From Parachitinimonas caeni (GTDB lineage: Bacteria > Pseudomonadota > Gammaproteobacteria > Burkholderiales > Chitinimonadaceae): a stretch of DNA of 52,176 nt. Location of the stretch: contig NZ_JARRAF010000034.1 in the NCBI RefSeq assembly GCF_030129945.1, positions 1 to 52,176 on the forward strand. Direction: 5' to 3'. The translations under genes were made by a program, and so were the position numbers. The notes under the pieces were generated by a model, which was not told where the DNA came from, ran no database searches, and worked only from the letters and a program-made list of their open reading frames with translations. Positions within the stretch are counted from its first letter, which is position 1; each line of letters starts with the position of its first letter. Shown piece after piece: positions 1 through 8,233 of the stretch.

Positions 1-2
1 AA

Positions 3-404
3 GAACCCCTGCTCGACATTGCTCAACGGCAGGTAGACCGCTTATTGCAAGACTTGCCCGCGCAACCGATCCGTAGCAACTGGGATGCCTTGGAGCTGCT
101 GGAAAACCTGGCCGTTAACGCGCCGGTACGGCTGGAGGTGCTTATGGCGGAATTGTTGGCCATGGAGCGACGGATATTTCCATTTGGACGCTATTGCTAT
201 GTAAGCGTTTGCAATGAGCAGCGGTTCTGGAATCTGTTGCGCGCTTCGTATGAGGCCTACTACACCGACTATTGTGATTGCTTTGAGCGCTTCCTGCTGT
301 TGATTACCAATACCTTGAGTGGACGCGTACAGGCTCGGCGGGTATTTGAAGATGGCGTAGATGGTATTGGCAGGTTAAGAGTGTATCGAGTCTCGCAAGC
401 ATGA
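3..404 (+). CDS. Partial hypothetical protein, 5' end outside window
   Basis: The frame is open to the left edge, so at least 133 residues of a longer protein are present and the true start is not in the window. I do not recognise the family. The visible part is hydrophilic with an aromatic and cysteine-rich middle (FGRYCYVSVC, then YEAYYTDYCDCFERF) and looks mainly helical. There is no signal peptide, membrane segment or P-loop. It ends at a TGA just upstream of an AT-richer stretch that carries a broken gene and a MITE. It may be the tail of a plasmid gene of unknown function. Confidence 0.5.
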   Translation, partial: EPLLDIAQRQVDRLLQDLPAQPIRSNWDALELLENLAVNAPVRLEVLMAELLAMERRIFPFGRYCYVSVCNEQRFWNLLRASYEAYYTDYCDCFERFLLLITNTLSGRVQARRVFEDGVDGIGRLRVYRVSQA

Positions 405-509
405 AGCTGTTAGCGAACGACCATAATGCGTTACACCGCGAATAACTACACTTGACTATGGCTGCCGCGCCCTCCAACAAATAACTCCCAACACGACTAA
501 ACCGCCTAA

Positions 510-581
510 ATGAAAAACAAGATCATCACCGTACACGGTGCTAACGTAACCGTCACCACTCGGCACGAACAAGACTATATG
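510..581 (+). pseudogene. 5' fragment of a KilA-N-type gene, cut by a MITE
   Basis: An ATG at 510 opens a frame whose first residues (MKNKIITVHG, then TRHEQDY) resemble the N-terminal strand that precedes the KilA-N DNA-binding domain of phage and plasmid proteins, where the next residues are usually ISLTD. Here the frame runs straight into the 31-bp terminal repeat of the MITE at 581 and stops a few codons later. The sequence on the far side of the MITE does not continue the protein, so the gene is truncated as well as interrupted. The family call rests on about 23 residues. Confidence 0.4.
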
Positions 582-847
582 GGTGACCGCAAGGATTCGT
601 GCGAATTTGGGTAATAAGCCTATTGGTTATAAGGTGGGTTTTTTATATAACCGCCAACGGTGGCAAACCCTACCTTTTCAAGCTCGGTTTGCCATAGCTA
701 CAGAAACGGTCGCTTTAGTAAGCGGTATGTAGTCGCTGAAAGGGGTGGCTTTCTTAGTCAATTTCGGCACAAAAAAACTGCCTAAGCACGTTTTCTTGGA
801 ACGTATACCGCTATTGCCCAAATTCGCACGAATCCTTGCAGTCACCC
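581..847. mobile_element. 267-bp MITE, copy 1
   Basis: The element starts GGGTGACCGCAAGGATTCGT and ends with the reverse complement of the same 31-bp sequence, with one mismatch. It encodes no transposase. Inside it is a strong internal hairpin (TGGCAAACC at 661-669 pairing with GGTTTGCCA at 686-694). A second copy of the same length and almost the same sequence lies at 14872-15138. No convincing target-site duplication is visible around either copy. This is a non-autonomous element mobilised in trans; the parent transposon is not in the window. Confidence 0.8.
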
Positions 848-1010
848 AACTTAGTTGCGGATTGATACCGCCGTTGAAAGGAAGGCGTTGAGATGGTTCG
901 AAAATGCTTGCAAACCGTGGGACGGGAAAGCTTCAGGCTGTGGGCAATTGAAGTAATGCTCTCGCCGCTGACCCGAAGTCGCCCCTCAAATGGTTAATGT
1001 GACAAAATCG

Positions 1011-1100
1011 GCCAGAGCGGTCGTATATTCTCAGCGAATGAGGTGCCGACAAGGCAGCTGATGTAATCGGGTCAGGGCGTGGATGTTATCGAGCCACTAC
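1011..1100. repeat. Transposon-end remnant, copy 1 of a ~90-bp direct repeat
   Basis: From GCCAGAGCGG to GAGCCACTAC this segment is nearly identical to 19397-19483 (one 3-base indel and a few substitutions). It contains one copy of the TTCTCAnnnAATGTGGG-like motif (1028-1044) that occurs four times at 19320-19430. Both copies stop at the same base before unrelated DNA: here two bases before the KAP NTPase stop codon, there inside a truncated gene. That marks the outer end of a lost mobile element, possibly IS21-like. Confidence 0.6.
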
Positions 1101-1102
1101 CC

Positions 1103-3241
1103 CTATTCATCAAACGTGCCGACGCCATCAGGATTCTTCCCGGCCTTGAGCATCTCGAATTCTTTCAAGAACTGATTGGCGGATTCGCGTGCCGAGTCCG
1201 GAACGGAACCCGTCTGCTGCAGGGCCATCAAGCGCCGTGCGCAGGCCGTGGTATCCACATACCGTTCCAACCAAGTCGGATTCAAGCGTGGTTGACGGCG
1301 CACGGCCCAATCCCCCATCGTCTGTGAACGTGTGTACGAGCAGAACTTCGGCAGGAAAGCCAGCAGACCATCATTTGATAAAGTTGCCGCTTCACACCAT
1401 GTCTTGGCTTCGACAGGGTCGCCCCATTGGCACCATGCAGCCAGAAGGTGGGCAAGTTTTAAATGTGCCAGCAGTTCGTTCTGACTGAGTTTGGTTTTCA
1501 AGCCGTCGAGCCAGCAGGCTTTCAAGTCATCAAGAGTGCTGGCATCAACGAGCGCTTCTTCGCCGCTCGCCACTTTCTGGACCTCTTCGGAAAGTGCTGC
1601 GATCAGGTTACGCTGCATTTCGAGGGCACGACCTTGGGCTATCGCGGACTTGAGCAGGGCATGCCGTTGCGTTCGGTCGACGCGCTTGAGAAGGTGATAC
1701 ACCACGCGAGTGACGCGTGATTCGTTGCCAATATCGAAGAGACCTCGTTCGTCGCTATCCAGTACGAGAGAGTCACCGATGTCGAGAAGCACACCGATAA
1801 ACACCGGAATATGCTCACCGGGGATGTCTTCTTCAACGTGATCCATCAGCCGTTCAAGTAATGCCCGTGCTTTTGACAAGCCATCGGGACGCTGCACGCT
1901 CGTGGCTTGAACCAGCGCGTCCCGCAATGCGGCGGGCCTTTCTGCCAAGCTCAAAAGCTCCAAAATTTCGCTGCGGCGGACAGTGCCTGGAGGAACAGAC
2001 ATGCGGAAGTAAGTAGGAAATGCGTCGGGGTGGCATGCGCGAAGGGTCCTCCGCCATTGCGCCAACCAGTCCGCCCCATAACCGATTTTCCCAATTTTCG
2101 GAAAGATGCGTTCAAGCAGTGCTTTCGTGCTCGAACGCAGCGACTCCGGCAGTGCTTGCGCCCATTGCTCGTGGAAGGCCGCAATCACTCTTTTATCACC
2201 GTCGTACCGGTTGTCTCGACTGTGGCCTGAGAACTTGTCCTCATTCGTGCGGATGACGTCGTACAGGCCGGGCAGGAAGACGCGAAGCGCCTCAAGTGCG
2301 ATAAAGTCCACAGGGTTCACTTCGCCGCGTACCGCAGGATAGGTCACTGTCAATGTGTTCGTGAAACGGATGACATCACGCGGAACCTGAAACAGCGGAT
2401 CGATGCCATCGTGGAAGGCATTCGTCCAATAGGACTGATCGAACAGACCGTCTGAGGTGTCACCAAGAATCTCGTCGAGGCGCTTGAACAAGGCTGCCCG
2501 CAAAGCCACCCGATCGACCGGTGGCAACTCGAACGGCACCTGAATGATCTTCTCCAGATAGCGCTCGCCCGGAATGCCACTCTGCTGTTCGATGGCCTGT
2601 GCGGCGACTTCACGATCAAAAGCGAGCAGATAGACGACGTTGGGAAAATCGGCCAATGCCTTGATGACGGTGAATAGCTGACGAGTTTCTTCGGGCGTCA
2701 GCCGGTCGATGTCATCGATGATGACCAAAATCCGAGTTTGTGCATCCCGCAGAATCTTGCTGATCTCTGATTTGAGCGCTGGAACATCTTTCGGTTTACG
2801 CTTGGTGATCATGCCGATCAACTTGCCGATCTTGCTGCCAGCACCGCCGGTCATTCCGCTCAGGTCGATCAAGCCTCCGACCCCTTCGGCAAAATCACCG
2901 AGCAGATCGCCCAGTTTCTTGAACTTCGCGTTCTTGGCAGGCAATACGGCTTGCATCTGGCCCAGAAAGGCCCGAGCCAAGTTTTCCTGCCCAGAGAACC
3001 ACCATGGATTGAAGGTCACAATGGCAGGCTGCTTGGCTTCCGGGCACTGCTCCAAGAAGTACCGCACGTAATTCAGAACCGTGGACTTTCCCGAGCCCCA
3101 GGGGCCATAGAGCGCCAGCACTAAGCCATCATTTCCGGGATATCGGCAAATGCTATTGGCAAGACTTTCGGCGAACGGAGCATGCCCGAACAGATCGTCC
3201 TGCGGGTTTGAGCTGGGACGATCAGCGGAGAGTGCGGTCAT
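1103..3241 (-). CDS. KAP-family P-loop NTPase
   Basis: This 712-residue protein has the KAP architecture: Walker A GPWGSGKST at residues 46-54, the family signature FNPWWFSGQENLARAFL near 77-94, a long insert (about 100-160, glycine-rich around 115-145), and Walker B ILVIIDDIDR at 171-180. A helical C-terminal half of about 400 residues follows. KAP NTPases are STAND-related ATPases that often sit in mobile-element conflict or antiphage loci; a role as an ATP-dependent sensor or scaffold is inference. It lies 138 bp downstream of the GTPase operon on the same strand, so it may or may not be co-transcribed. No good Shine-Dalgarno precedes the chosen ATG. Its stop abuts a transposon-end remnant. 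Confidence 0.85.
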   Translation of the reverse strand: MTALSADRPSSNPQDDLFGHAPFAESLANSICRYPGNDGLVLALYGPWGSGKSTVLNYVRYFLEQCPEAKQPAIVTFNPWWFSGQENLARAFLGQMQAVLPAKNAKFKKLGDLLGDFAEGVGGLIDLSGMTGGAGSKIGKLIGMITKRKPKDVPALKSEISKILRDAQTRILVIIDDIDRLTPEETRQLFTVIKALADFPNVVYLLAFDREVAAQAIEQQSGIPGERYLEKIIQVPFELPPVDRVALRAALFKRLDEILGDTSDGLFDQSYWTNAFHDGIDPLFQVPRDVIRFTNTLTVTYPAVRGEVNPVDFIALEALRVFLPGLYDVIRTNEDKFSGHSRDNRYDGDKRVIAAFHEQWAQALPESLRSSTKALLERIFPKIGKIGYGADWLAQWRRTLRACHPDAFPTYFRMSVPPGTVRRSEILELLSLAERPAALRDALVQATSVQRPDGLSKARALLERLMDHVEEDIPGEHIPVFIGVLLDIGDSLVLDSDERGLFDIGNESRVTRVVYHLLKRVDRTQRHALLKSAIAQGRALEMQRNLIAALSEEVQKVASGEEALVDASTLDDLKACWLDGLKTKLSQNELLAHLKLAHLLAAWCQWGDPVEAKTWCEAATLSNDGLLAFLPKFCSYTRSQTMGDWAVRRQPRLNPTWLERYVDTTACARRLMALQQTGSVPDSARESANQFLKEFEMLKAGKNPDGVGTFDE

Positions 3242-3379
3242 GGAGGCGCTGTAGAGAACGGAATTTAAAGTAAATTAGTGTGTCGAGTGGGTAGTGACAA
3301 GCTAACGTCGGCCCAAGCGGCAGGTTAAGATGTTGGCATGGACAAGGATCTCTATCACCGCCAACCCTCAAACCCATTT

Positions 3380-5335
3380 TCACAACACAGCATAGTAATA
3401 ATCTTGACCACCATCAGTACGCTTGGCGGCTCTAGCAAGCAGTTTTTTCACTGTCTCATTCCTAGCTAATTTCGCATAGCTTTGGGTTGGCCAGTTGTAT
3501 CTAACATACGCTGCAGTCACTGCAAGCCTAAGCCTAAGACCAATATCCCAGTCCTCGAACAGGCCAAGTTCAGGCAATACAGGTAATAGGATAGCCCTAG
3601 CATCCCAGTTCAATCGTGATTCCAAAATACTTTCATGAAGTTCGTTAAAAATAAGTTCAATTATATCCCGCCCGGCATCGCCACCTGACTTCACTGATAA
3701 AGCAATCAAGAAACAGTCAAACGTGTCCTTGCTGTGCCCAGTCAGATCATTGGGTACTTTTTTCAAGGCAGCGCACCAAGGCCCCGAGCCAGCTGCGATT
3801 ATTGTGGGTGTTGTGAGCCAACCCAAAGTGTTTGCTACTACGTAAAGGCCACGTGTACTGGGCATCAAAGATAGAATTTCCGATTTGAGTAACATACCTG
3901 GTCTACTCAAAAACTCCGATTTCCACGCATCAGCGATGCTGTCTATGTTCCCGTTGGTGGCGAGAACAACTTGCCTCATTGTTTGGTCGGGGAACTTGGC
4001 AAACGTTACCTTTGCGAGCTGCGCGTCGTTGCGCTGCAGCGCATGAGAGATCAGATTATCAATACCTACGGAATTATCAGGTAACAACTGGAGCAGTTCT
4101 GCCAGGAAGTCCCCGTCAAGTTCATCTGACATGCCAGTCAGAACTAATGTCGGTCGCAACCGGAGGATGCGCTTACATACCTGCGGATAGGTCCTTAGCA
4201 ATGACCATACCTCATTTTCTTCAATGTGAGCAGTGACCGATTCGAATACTGACCTCCCCAGTGGGTCGAACGCGTCAGCGGTAATTTGGGCGAGTTCCAG
4301 AACATCAGACGATTGTTTCGGCCACGCTGACATCAGTGCCGCAATCCCGGTAGCTGACGGAGGCGGAAAGAGTGGGTTTTTTGGCTGCGTGAAGTGGTGG
4401 AGTAGGAGTTTCGCTTGTGCTGACGCAACTAATTGGCCATCAACAAGATCCTGCTTGAGTTGCCTGGCATCATCTAATTCAGGAAAAGCGCTTTGAACGA
4501 TGTCAATGACACGTTGCCCCACACTCAAGGAGAGGCTGTTACTCATTAATTGGATTTCAACCAGTGGCTGGAATGAGCCACGCTGCCTACGGACATCTTG
4601 ACCATAATGCCAAAGGAAGTGGCGTAAGTTCCCAGTCTTGCCTGATTGAACATCCTGCTCGGCAGCAGAGAGCCAATCACTACAGGTCTTTGGAACTGGA
4701 GGCGTGTGGGGAGTCGCAGGTTGTCCCAAAACGGCGGTCACGTCAAAACGGGTACCGCTGGAAGAACGCCTGGACTGCGACAATGCAGTTTGGAAGCGGA
4801 AATTGCGCCGAAGTCGTGGCCATTGTTGTGACCAGATCGCAAAGATGGCCGCATCCAATTGACCTGGTGATGCAATTTCGATCGATCCCTCTTCGCCTAA
4901 ATATAATGTCGCAAGAAGTCTTCTCACAATACTACTATCGACCTTCGTTGGCGTCATTTCCGTCAGAGGGATGTCTACCACCATAGGTTCTTGATAATCG
5001 GCCAACTCAAGAGGCTTTGCTGGTCGAACAAAGAGCCCTGTCAGAGCGAATAGGTCTTCGATGGACTCAAGTAACAACGGCTCCATGAGTAGGGCGTGAG
5101 TCCAAACACACCCAGGTCGCGGCATCTCGTGGGCTGGCCATGTACGCATCAAAGCGTAACGGCGGATTGACGGAACGGGGATTCCGGTCCAATAACCGTA
5201 GGAATCTCCAAAAATGGTCCCCGGTGCGAGATCGCTGAGTTCGGTGAGTAACGACAATTCACTTCCCAGCGGCAGCGATGAAGCGAGTAATCCGTGACCA
5301 TCGGCATATCCAAACAAGCACTGATCAAACTTCAT
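3380..5335 (-). CDS. GAP1-like GTPase-associated protein (N2-type N-terminal domain)
   Basis: The 651-residue protein opens with a motif set typical of the GTPase-associated protein 1 N-terminal domain: FGYADGHGLLASS near residues 8-20, YWTGIPVPS near 49, and RTWPAHEMPRPGCVWTHALL near 64-83. The rest is a long, mostly helical region without a P-loop or membrane segment. It is the last gene of a five-gene operon, and its ATG overlaps the stop codon of the preceding GTPase gene by ATGA, which implies coupled translation and a shared complex. Proteins of this class occur only beside the double-GTPase pair in predicted conflict systems, where they are thought to act as large adaptors or effectors. 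The biochemical role is not known to me. Confidence 0.7.
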   Translation of the reverse strand: MKFDQCLFGYADGHGLLASSLPLGSELSLLTELSDLAPGTIFGDSYGYWTGIPVPSIRRYALMRTWPAHEMPRPGCVWTHALLMEPLLLESIEDLFALTGLFVRPAKPLELADYQEPMVVDIPLTEMTPTKVDSSIVRRLLATLYLGEEGSIEIASPGQLDAAIFAIWSQQWPRLRRNFRFQTALSQSRRSSSGTRFDVTAVLGQPATPHTPPVPKTCSDWLSAAEQDVQSGKTGNLRHFLWHYGQDVRRQRGSFQPLVEIQLMSNSLSLSVGQRVIDIVQSAFPELDDARQLKQDLVDGQLVASAQAKLLLHHFTQPKNPLFPPPSATGIAALMSAWPKQSSDVLELAQITADAFDPLGRSVFESVTAHIEENEVWSLLRTYPQVCKRILRLRPTLVLTGMSDELDGDFLAELLQLLPDNSVGIDNLISHALQRNDAQLAKVTFAKFPDQTMRQVVLATNGNIDSIADAWKSEFLSRPGMLLKSEILSLMPSTRGLYVVANTLGWLTTPTIIAAGSGPWCAALKKVPNDLTGHSKDTFDCFLIALSVKSGGDAGRDIIELIFNELHESILESRLNWDARAILLPVLPELGLFEDWDIGLRLRLAVTAAYVRYNWPTQSYAKLARNETVKKLLARAAKRTDGGQDYYYAVL

Positions 5336-6240
5336 TCTGCCGCCGACATCAGCCAGACCAAGGGGGCCGTCAGGTCATGCTTATCGCAGTCTGGCCCAAT
5401 GATTTGTATACGCTCACTTGGGGTTCTATCTGCGAGTTGCTCCACTGCCTCATGGTTTTTGAGGTTAACACCCTGCGCGGACACGCCATAAATGCGGTAC
5501 TTGAATACCAACTCGTTGGCGCGCAAGAATTGGTCGACAAGGGGCATTTCCTTTGCAAGCCATTCCTGTGGCTCATACATCATTGGCTCAGTAAGATCCC
5601 ACGCTGAAATCATCACGGCAAGTCGACGACAGCGGGGTTCGAACGGAGGGCACAGGAGATCGCTAAGTAGCTGCACGATCTTGACTTGGGTCGGCAAGTG
5701 TTTTGGCTCCCATTCCTGAAAGTCGTTGGGTGGCGGCGGACCATCGCCACCAGTGATTTCACCCACCATTTTTGAATCTATTGTGTTTTTGGCATTGATG
5801 GCAAACGTACTTTGCGCATTAAATTCAAGAACTGAAAAGCTTTCTGTGGCATCTGTGACATCTGCAGAAATAAAAAAAAGTATACCGTTGTCACTAGATA
5901 TTTCTTCTAAGAACTCTGCTCGACAACGACGCTCTGCAATTTGACGATCGTAGACTTCACCGGCCAGATCGGGGAAGCGTGCCGTGCCACTTATACCGGT
6001 ATGACAATCCTTTAATTGAATTGCTACATCCATGGGACTAAGTTGCGATGTGCGCGGTACTTCCGTAAATGACCGCCAGGCGGATCCAATCTCATTGAGA
6101 TACGACTTATCACCGTCTAGTCTTTCTAAGGTTAGGCGACACTTAGTTTCATCCCCTCCCGCTATCAGGTGCCAAAGTGCCGCCAGGAAAGTAGTCTTGC
6201 CTGAAGCGGGTAAGCCCATTATCACGAATCTGGTGTTCAC
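5332..6240 (-). CDS. GTPase of a GTPase-centred conflict system (second GTPase)
   Basis: The 302-residue protein has a P-loop GLPASGKT at residues 9-16 right at its N terminus, a DLAGE (G3-like) segment near residue 90, and SAWDLTEP as a likely G4-type base-specificity loop near 220. This matches the small TRAFAC-like GTPases found as the second member of double-GTPase pairs. It starts with GTG overlapping the TGA of the upstream GTPase gene, and its own stop overlaps the GAP1-like start. Such overlaps on both sides point to fixed stoichiometry. No membrane segment is seen, so it is probably cytoplasmic. Family level is fairly sure; function is inferred from context. Confidence 0.75.
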   Translation of the reverse strand: MNTRFVIMGLPASGKTTFLAALWHLIAGGDETKCRLTLERLDGDKSYLNEIGSAWRSFTEVPRTSQLSPMDVAIQLKDCHTGISGTARFPDLAGEVYDRQIAERRCRAEFLEEISSDNGILFFISADVTDATESFSVLEFNAQSTFAINAKNTIDSKMVGEITGGDGPPPPNDFQEWEPKHLPTQVKIVQLLSDLLCPPFEPRCRRLAVMISAWDLTEPMMYEPQEWLAKEMPLVDQFLRANELVFKYRIYGVSAQGVNLKNHEAVEQLADRTPSERIQIIGPDCDKHDLTAPLVWLMSAAE

Positions 6241-7160
6241 GACGCATTCCTCCTCAAAAGGAGAAGATCGAACTCATCCCGTAAAGGTGGAATTGTTATC
6301 GGCTTGGCCTGAGCAGGCAACGGCTTCACAAGCCAACTCTGAAAAAGTGGCTCTAGGCTTGTGCTTGGTGAGATATGACCGCTTGGGTCACGCGCTGCTG
6401 TGTGGAAGACTTTGATAGTGGGGTAGGCTGTTGCCAGCCCTTTCTCAAAATTTGCCAAGGCAGAGCGGGCACCCATCGCGCCATCACCCTCCAATAGATC
6501 CCACTTTGTCGTTACCAGCTGGATCTGTGTCACCGGAGAAATGGTTTCTGTTTCCACTAGCGCCCGAATCAAGTGTCGGGTAGATGCAAAGACCTCCCCT
6601 CTCTGGCGAAAATCCGCAACCTTTTCACCATCGACAATAAATACAATAGTGCTTGCCTTGCAAAGCTCCAGCATGTCGGTAGCCAGAGACGAATTGTCAC
6701 GGACTTTTTTGTAGGATTCCCCCGCTCGTTCAGCAATTAATAAGTCAGTACGTTGAAGAACTGACTGCGATGAAACGGCGAGGTGAAAGAAACTCAGACC
6801 TTCTTGAACAGATGTGCGTGGCGTATCTGGATAAAGGTTCCCTGATATGGTACGTGATTGGTAGCACTTCCTCTCAAAACCTTGAAGACTAAGGCTATGG
6901 CAGAACAAATGCCCAGCAAAGGGTGCTCTCAGAAATTGCTGATAGATTTCAGTGATCAAAGTGGTTTTACCACCATTGCGCTCTCCAACAATGGCGATGA
7001 TCGAAACGGGACGCCACCGTAGCAAGCCATCAGCATCTTCGACAGTAAGCATTCCTGACGCTGATAGCGTCACCCATGGTTGCTCGGCATCTACGGGCTG
7101 TTCGTTTGAACTTGAATCAAAGACATCAATGTCTTCGTCAGCAATCTGGCGAGTCTCCAT
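6237..7160 (-). CDS. GTPase of a GTPase-centred conflict system (first GTPase)
   Basis: An acidic N-terminal leader of about 50 residues precedes the P-loop GERNGGKT (residues 59-66). Further on, AERAGESYKK may be the G3 region near 145-155, followed by STIVFIVDGEKV and the G4-like loop TTKWDLLEG. This fits the first member of the double-GTPase pair. I chose ATG at 7160, which overlaps the TGA of the upstream gene as TGATG; a GTG one codon earlier is possible. It is co-operonic with the phosphoesterase, helical protein, second GTPase and GAP1-like protein. The two GTPases probably form a heteromeric switch, by analogy only. Confidence 0.75.
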   Translation of the reverse strand: METRQIADEDIDVFDSSSNEQPVDAEQPWVTLSASGMLTVEDADGLLRWRPVSIIAIVGERNGGKTTLITEIYQQFLRAPFAGHLFCHSLSLQGFERKCYQSRTISGNLYPDTPRTSVQEGLSFFHLAVSSQSVLQRTDLLIAERAGESYKKVRDNSSLATDMLELCKASTIVFIVDGEKVADFRQRGEVFASTRHLIRALVETETISPVTQIQLVTTKWDLLEGDGAMGARSALANFEKGLATAYPTIKVFHTAARDPSGHISPSTSLEPLFQSWLVKPLPAQAKPITIPPLRDEFDLLLLRRNAS

Positions 7161-8224
7161 CACAGATGCCGCTCCAGAAGGAGTTCATGATAAAGTTGTA
7201 TAGCCATCTGGAGTGGCTCACACTCCATTGATGCTACCAGTCCGGTCACTTCATTGTATTTTGAGTACCAGTTCTCTTTTCCACATGAGCTTGCCAAGGA
7301 GATGGCAGTGGAAATAGGTGCAAGCTTAGGTGGCAACTTTTGCTCGGTGGTATTGAACTGAACCAACGCGCGCTCGGGCAAGCTATCAATGACCTTCGCC
7401 AGCTCGCAAGCAGTTGCACCTTTTGACTTTTTGCCTAAAGCAATCACGCGTTCAAGCACCGCGGGCGCCGCGATAGGCCCCAATTCAGAGTACGTCGTCA
7501 AGGCACCAAGATCTATCGCACCCAAGATAGCCGCCTGATGGATTGAAAAGTCTGAAAACTTCTGGTTCAGCTGTTTACTGTAACCACCAAATAGCCACCA
7601 TAGTATTTGGCTTTCTTCACGCATCAATTTTATCTGACAATCAAGCTCGCATAGCGCTCGCGAGGTCGACTTGGCAATTGCTGCACTCGATTGCTGGGCT
7701 TCGCGCCGAATCCTCTTTACGGTGTTCAGAGTATCCAAAGCTTGGTCGCCTTGACCATCATCTTTATCAAGATTTTGGTCAATAACTGGCTTTATCTCAG
7801 TATCTACGCCTTCTATCGCACGAAATATGACTGAATAATCTGATAGGGACTGCTGCGCGTTGTCTAAGAGCCAATCAAATTCAGGTAGGGGACGCTTTCC
7901 CATGGCGTGGCCAACAATCAATACAAGGATAGCTATAGTATCCCCGAAACTGACCAGTTGATCCAAAATCCCGGTGGCCAGAAGTTGTGTCTCCCTCTCA
8001 TTATTTATGAGGCTGAAACTGGCATCCTCTTTGATAAATTCATCACGAAACCAATCCAGTTTTTTTTCTGAAAGGCCGAAATAAATTTGAGCCAAATCAA
8101 GAGTTCTAGCTGGTACCGGTTTTGAGACGACACGTTCTACGGTTGTGCTACGAAAAATAATTTGTTGAGGGCTTGCAGCAAGGAATGCTTTTGCATATAA
8201 GTCCGCTATTGAATATTGGGCCAC
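7160..8224 (-). CDS. Helical GTPase-associated adaptor protein
   Basis: This 354-residue protein is predicted mostly alpha-helical, has no P-loop or catalytic motif that I can see, and lies between a metallophosphoesterase gene and the GTPase pair. Position and composition match the GTPase-associated system helical (GASH) proteins described computationally in such loci; I assign it mainly by context. The start is GTG at 8224, preceded at the right distance by AAGGA. It follows the phosphoesterase stop by 9 bp. A hydrophobic stretch near residues 95-108 (FGDTIAILVLIVGHAMG) could be a buried helix rather than a membrane anchor. Confidence 0.6.
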   Translation of the reverse strand: MAQYSIADLYAKAFLAASPQQIIFRSTTVERVVSKPVPARTLDLAQIYFGLSEKKLDWFRDEFIKEDASFSLINNERETQLLATGILDQLVSFGDTIAILVLIVGHAMGKRPLPEFDWLLDNAQQSLSDYSVIFRAIEGVDTEIKPVIDQNLDKDDGQGDQALDTLNTVKRIRREAQQSSAAIAKSTSRALCELDCQIKLMREESQILWWLFGGYSKQLNQKFSDFSIHQAAILGAIDLGALTTYSELGPIAAPAVLERVIALGKKSKGATACELAKVIDSLPERALVQFNTTEQKLPPKLAPISTAISLASSCGKENWYSKYNEVTGLVASMECEPLQMAIQLYHELLLERHL

Positions 8225-8233
8225 TTTCGATCC

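Noticed and set aside
3275..3292. Similarity of TTAGTGTGTCGAGTGGGT to a segment near 31493
   Set aside because: Only about 17 bp with one mismatch and no structural context; not enough to call a repeat.
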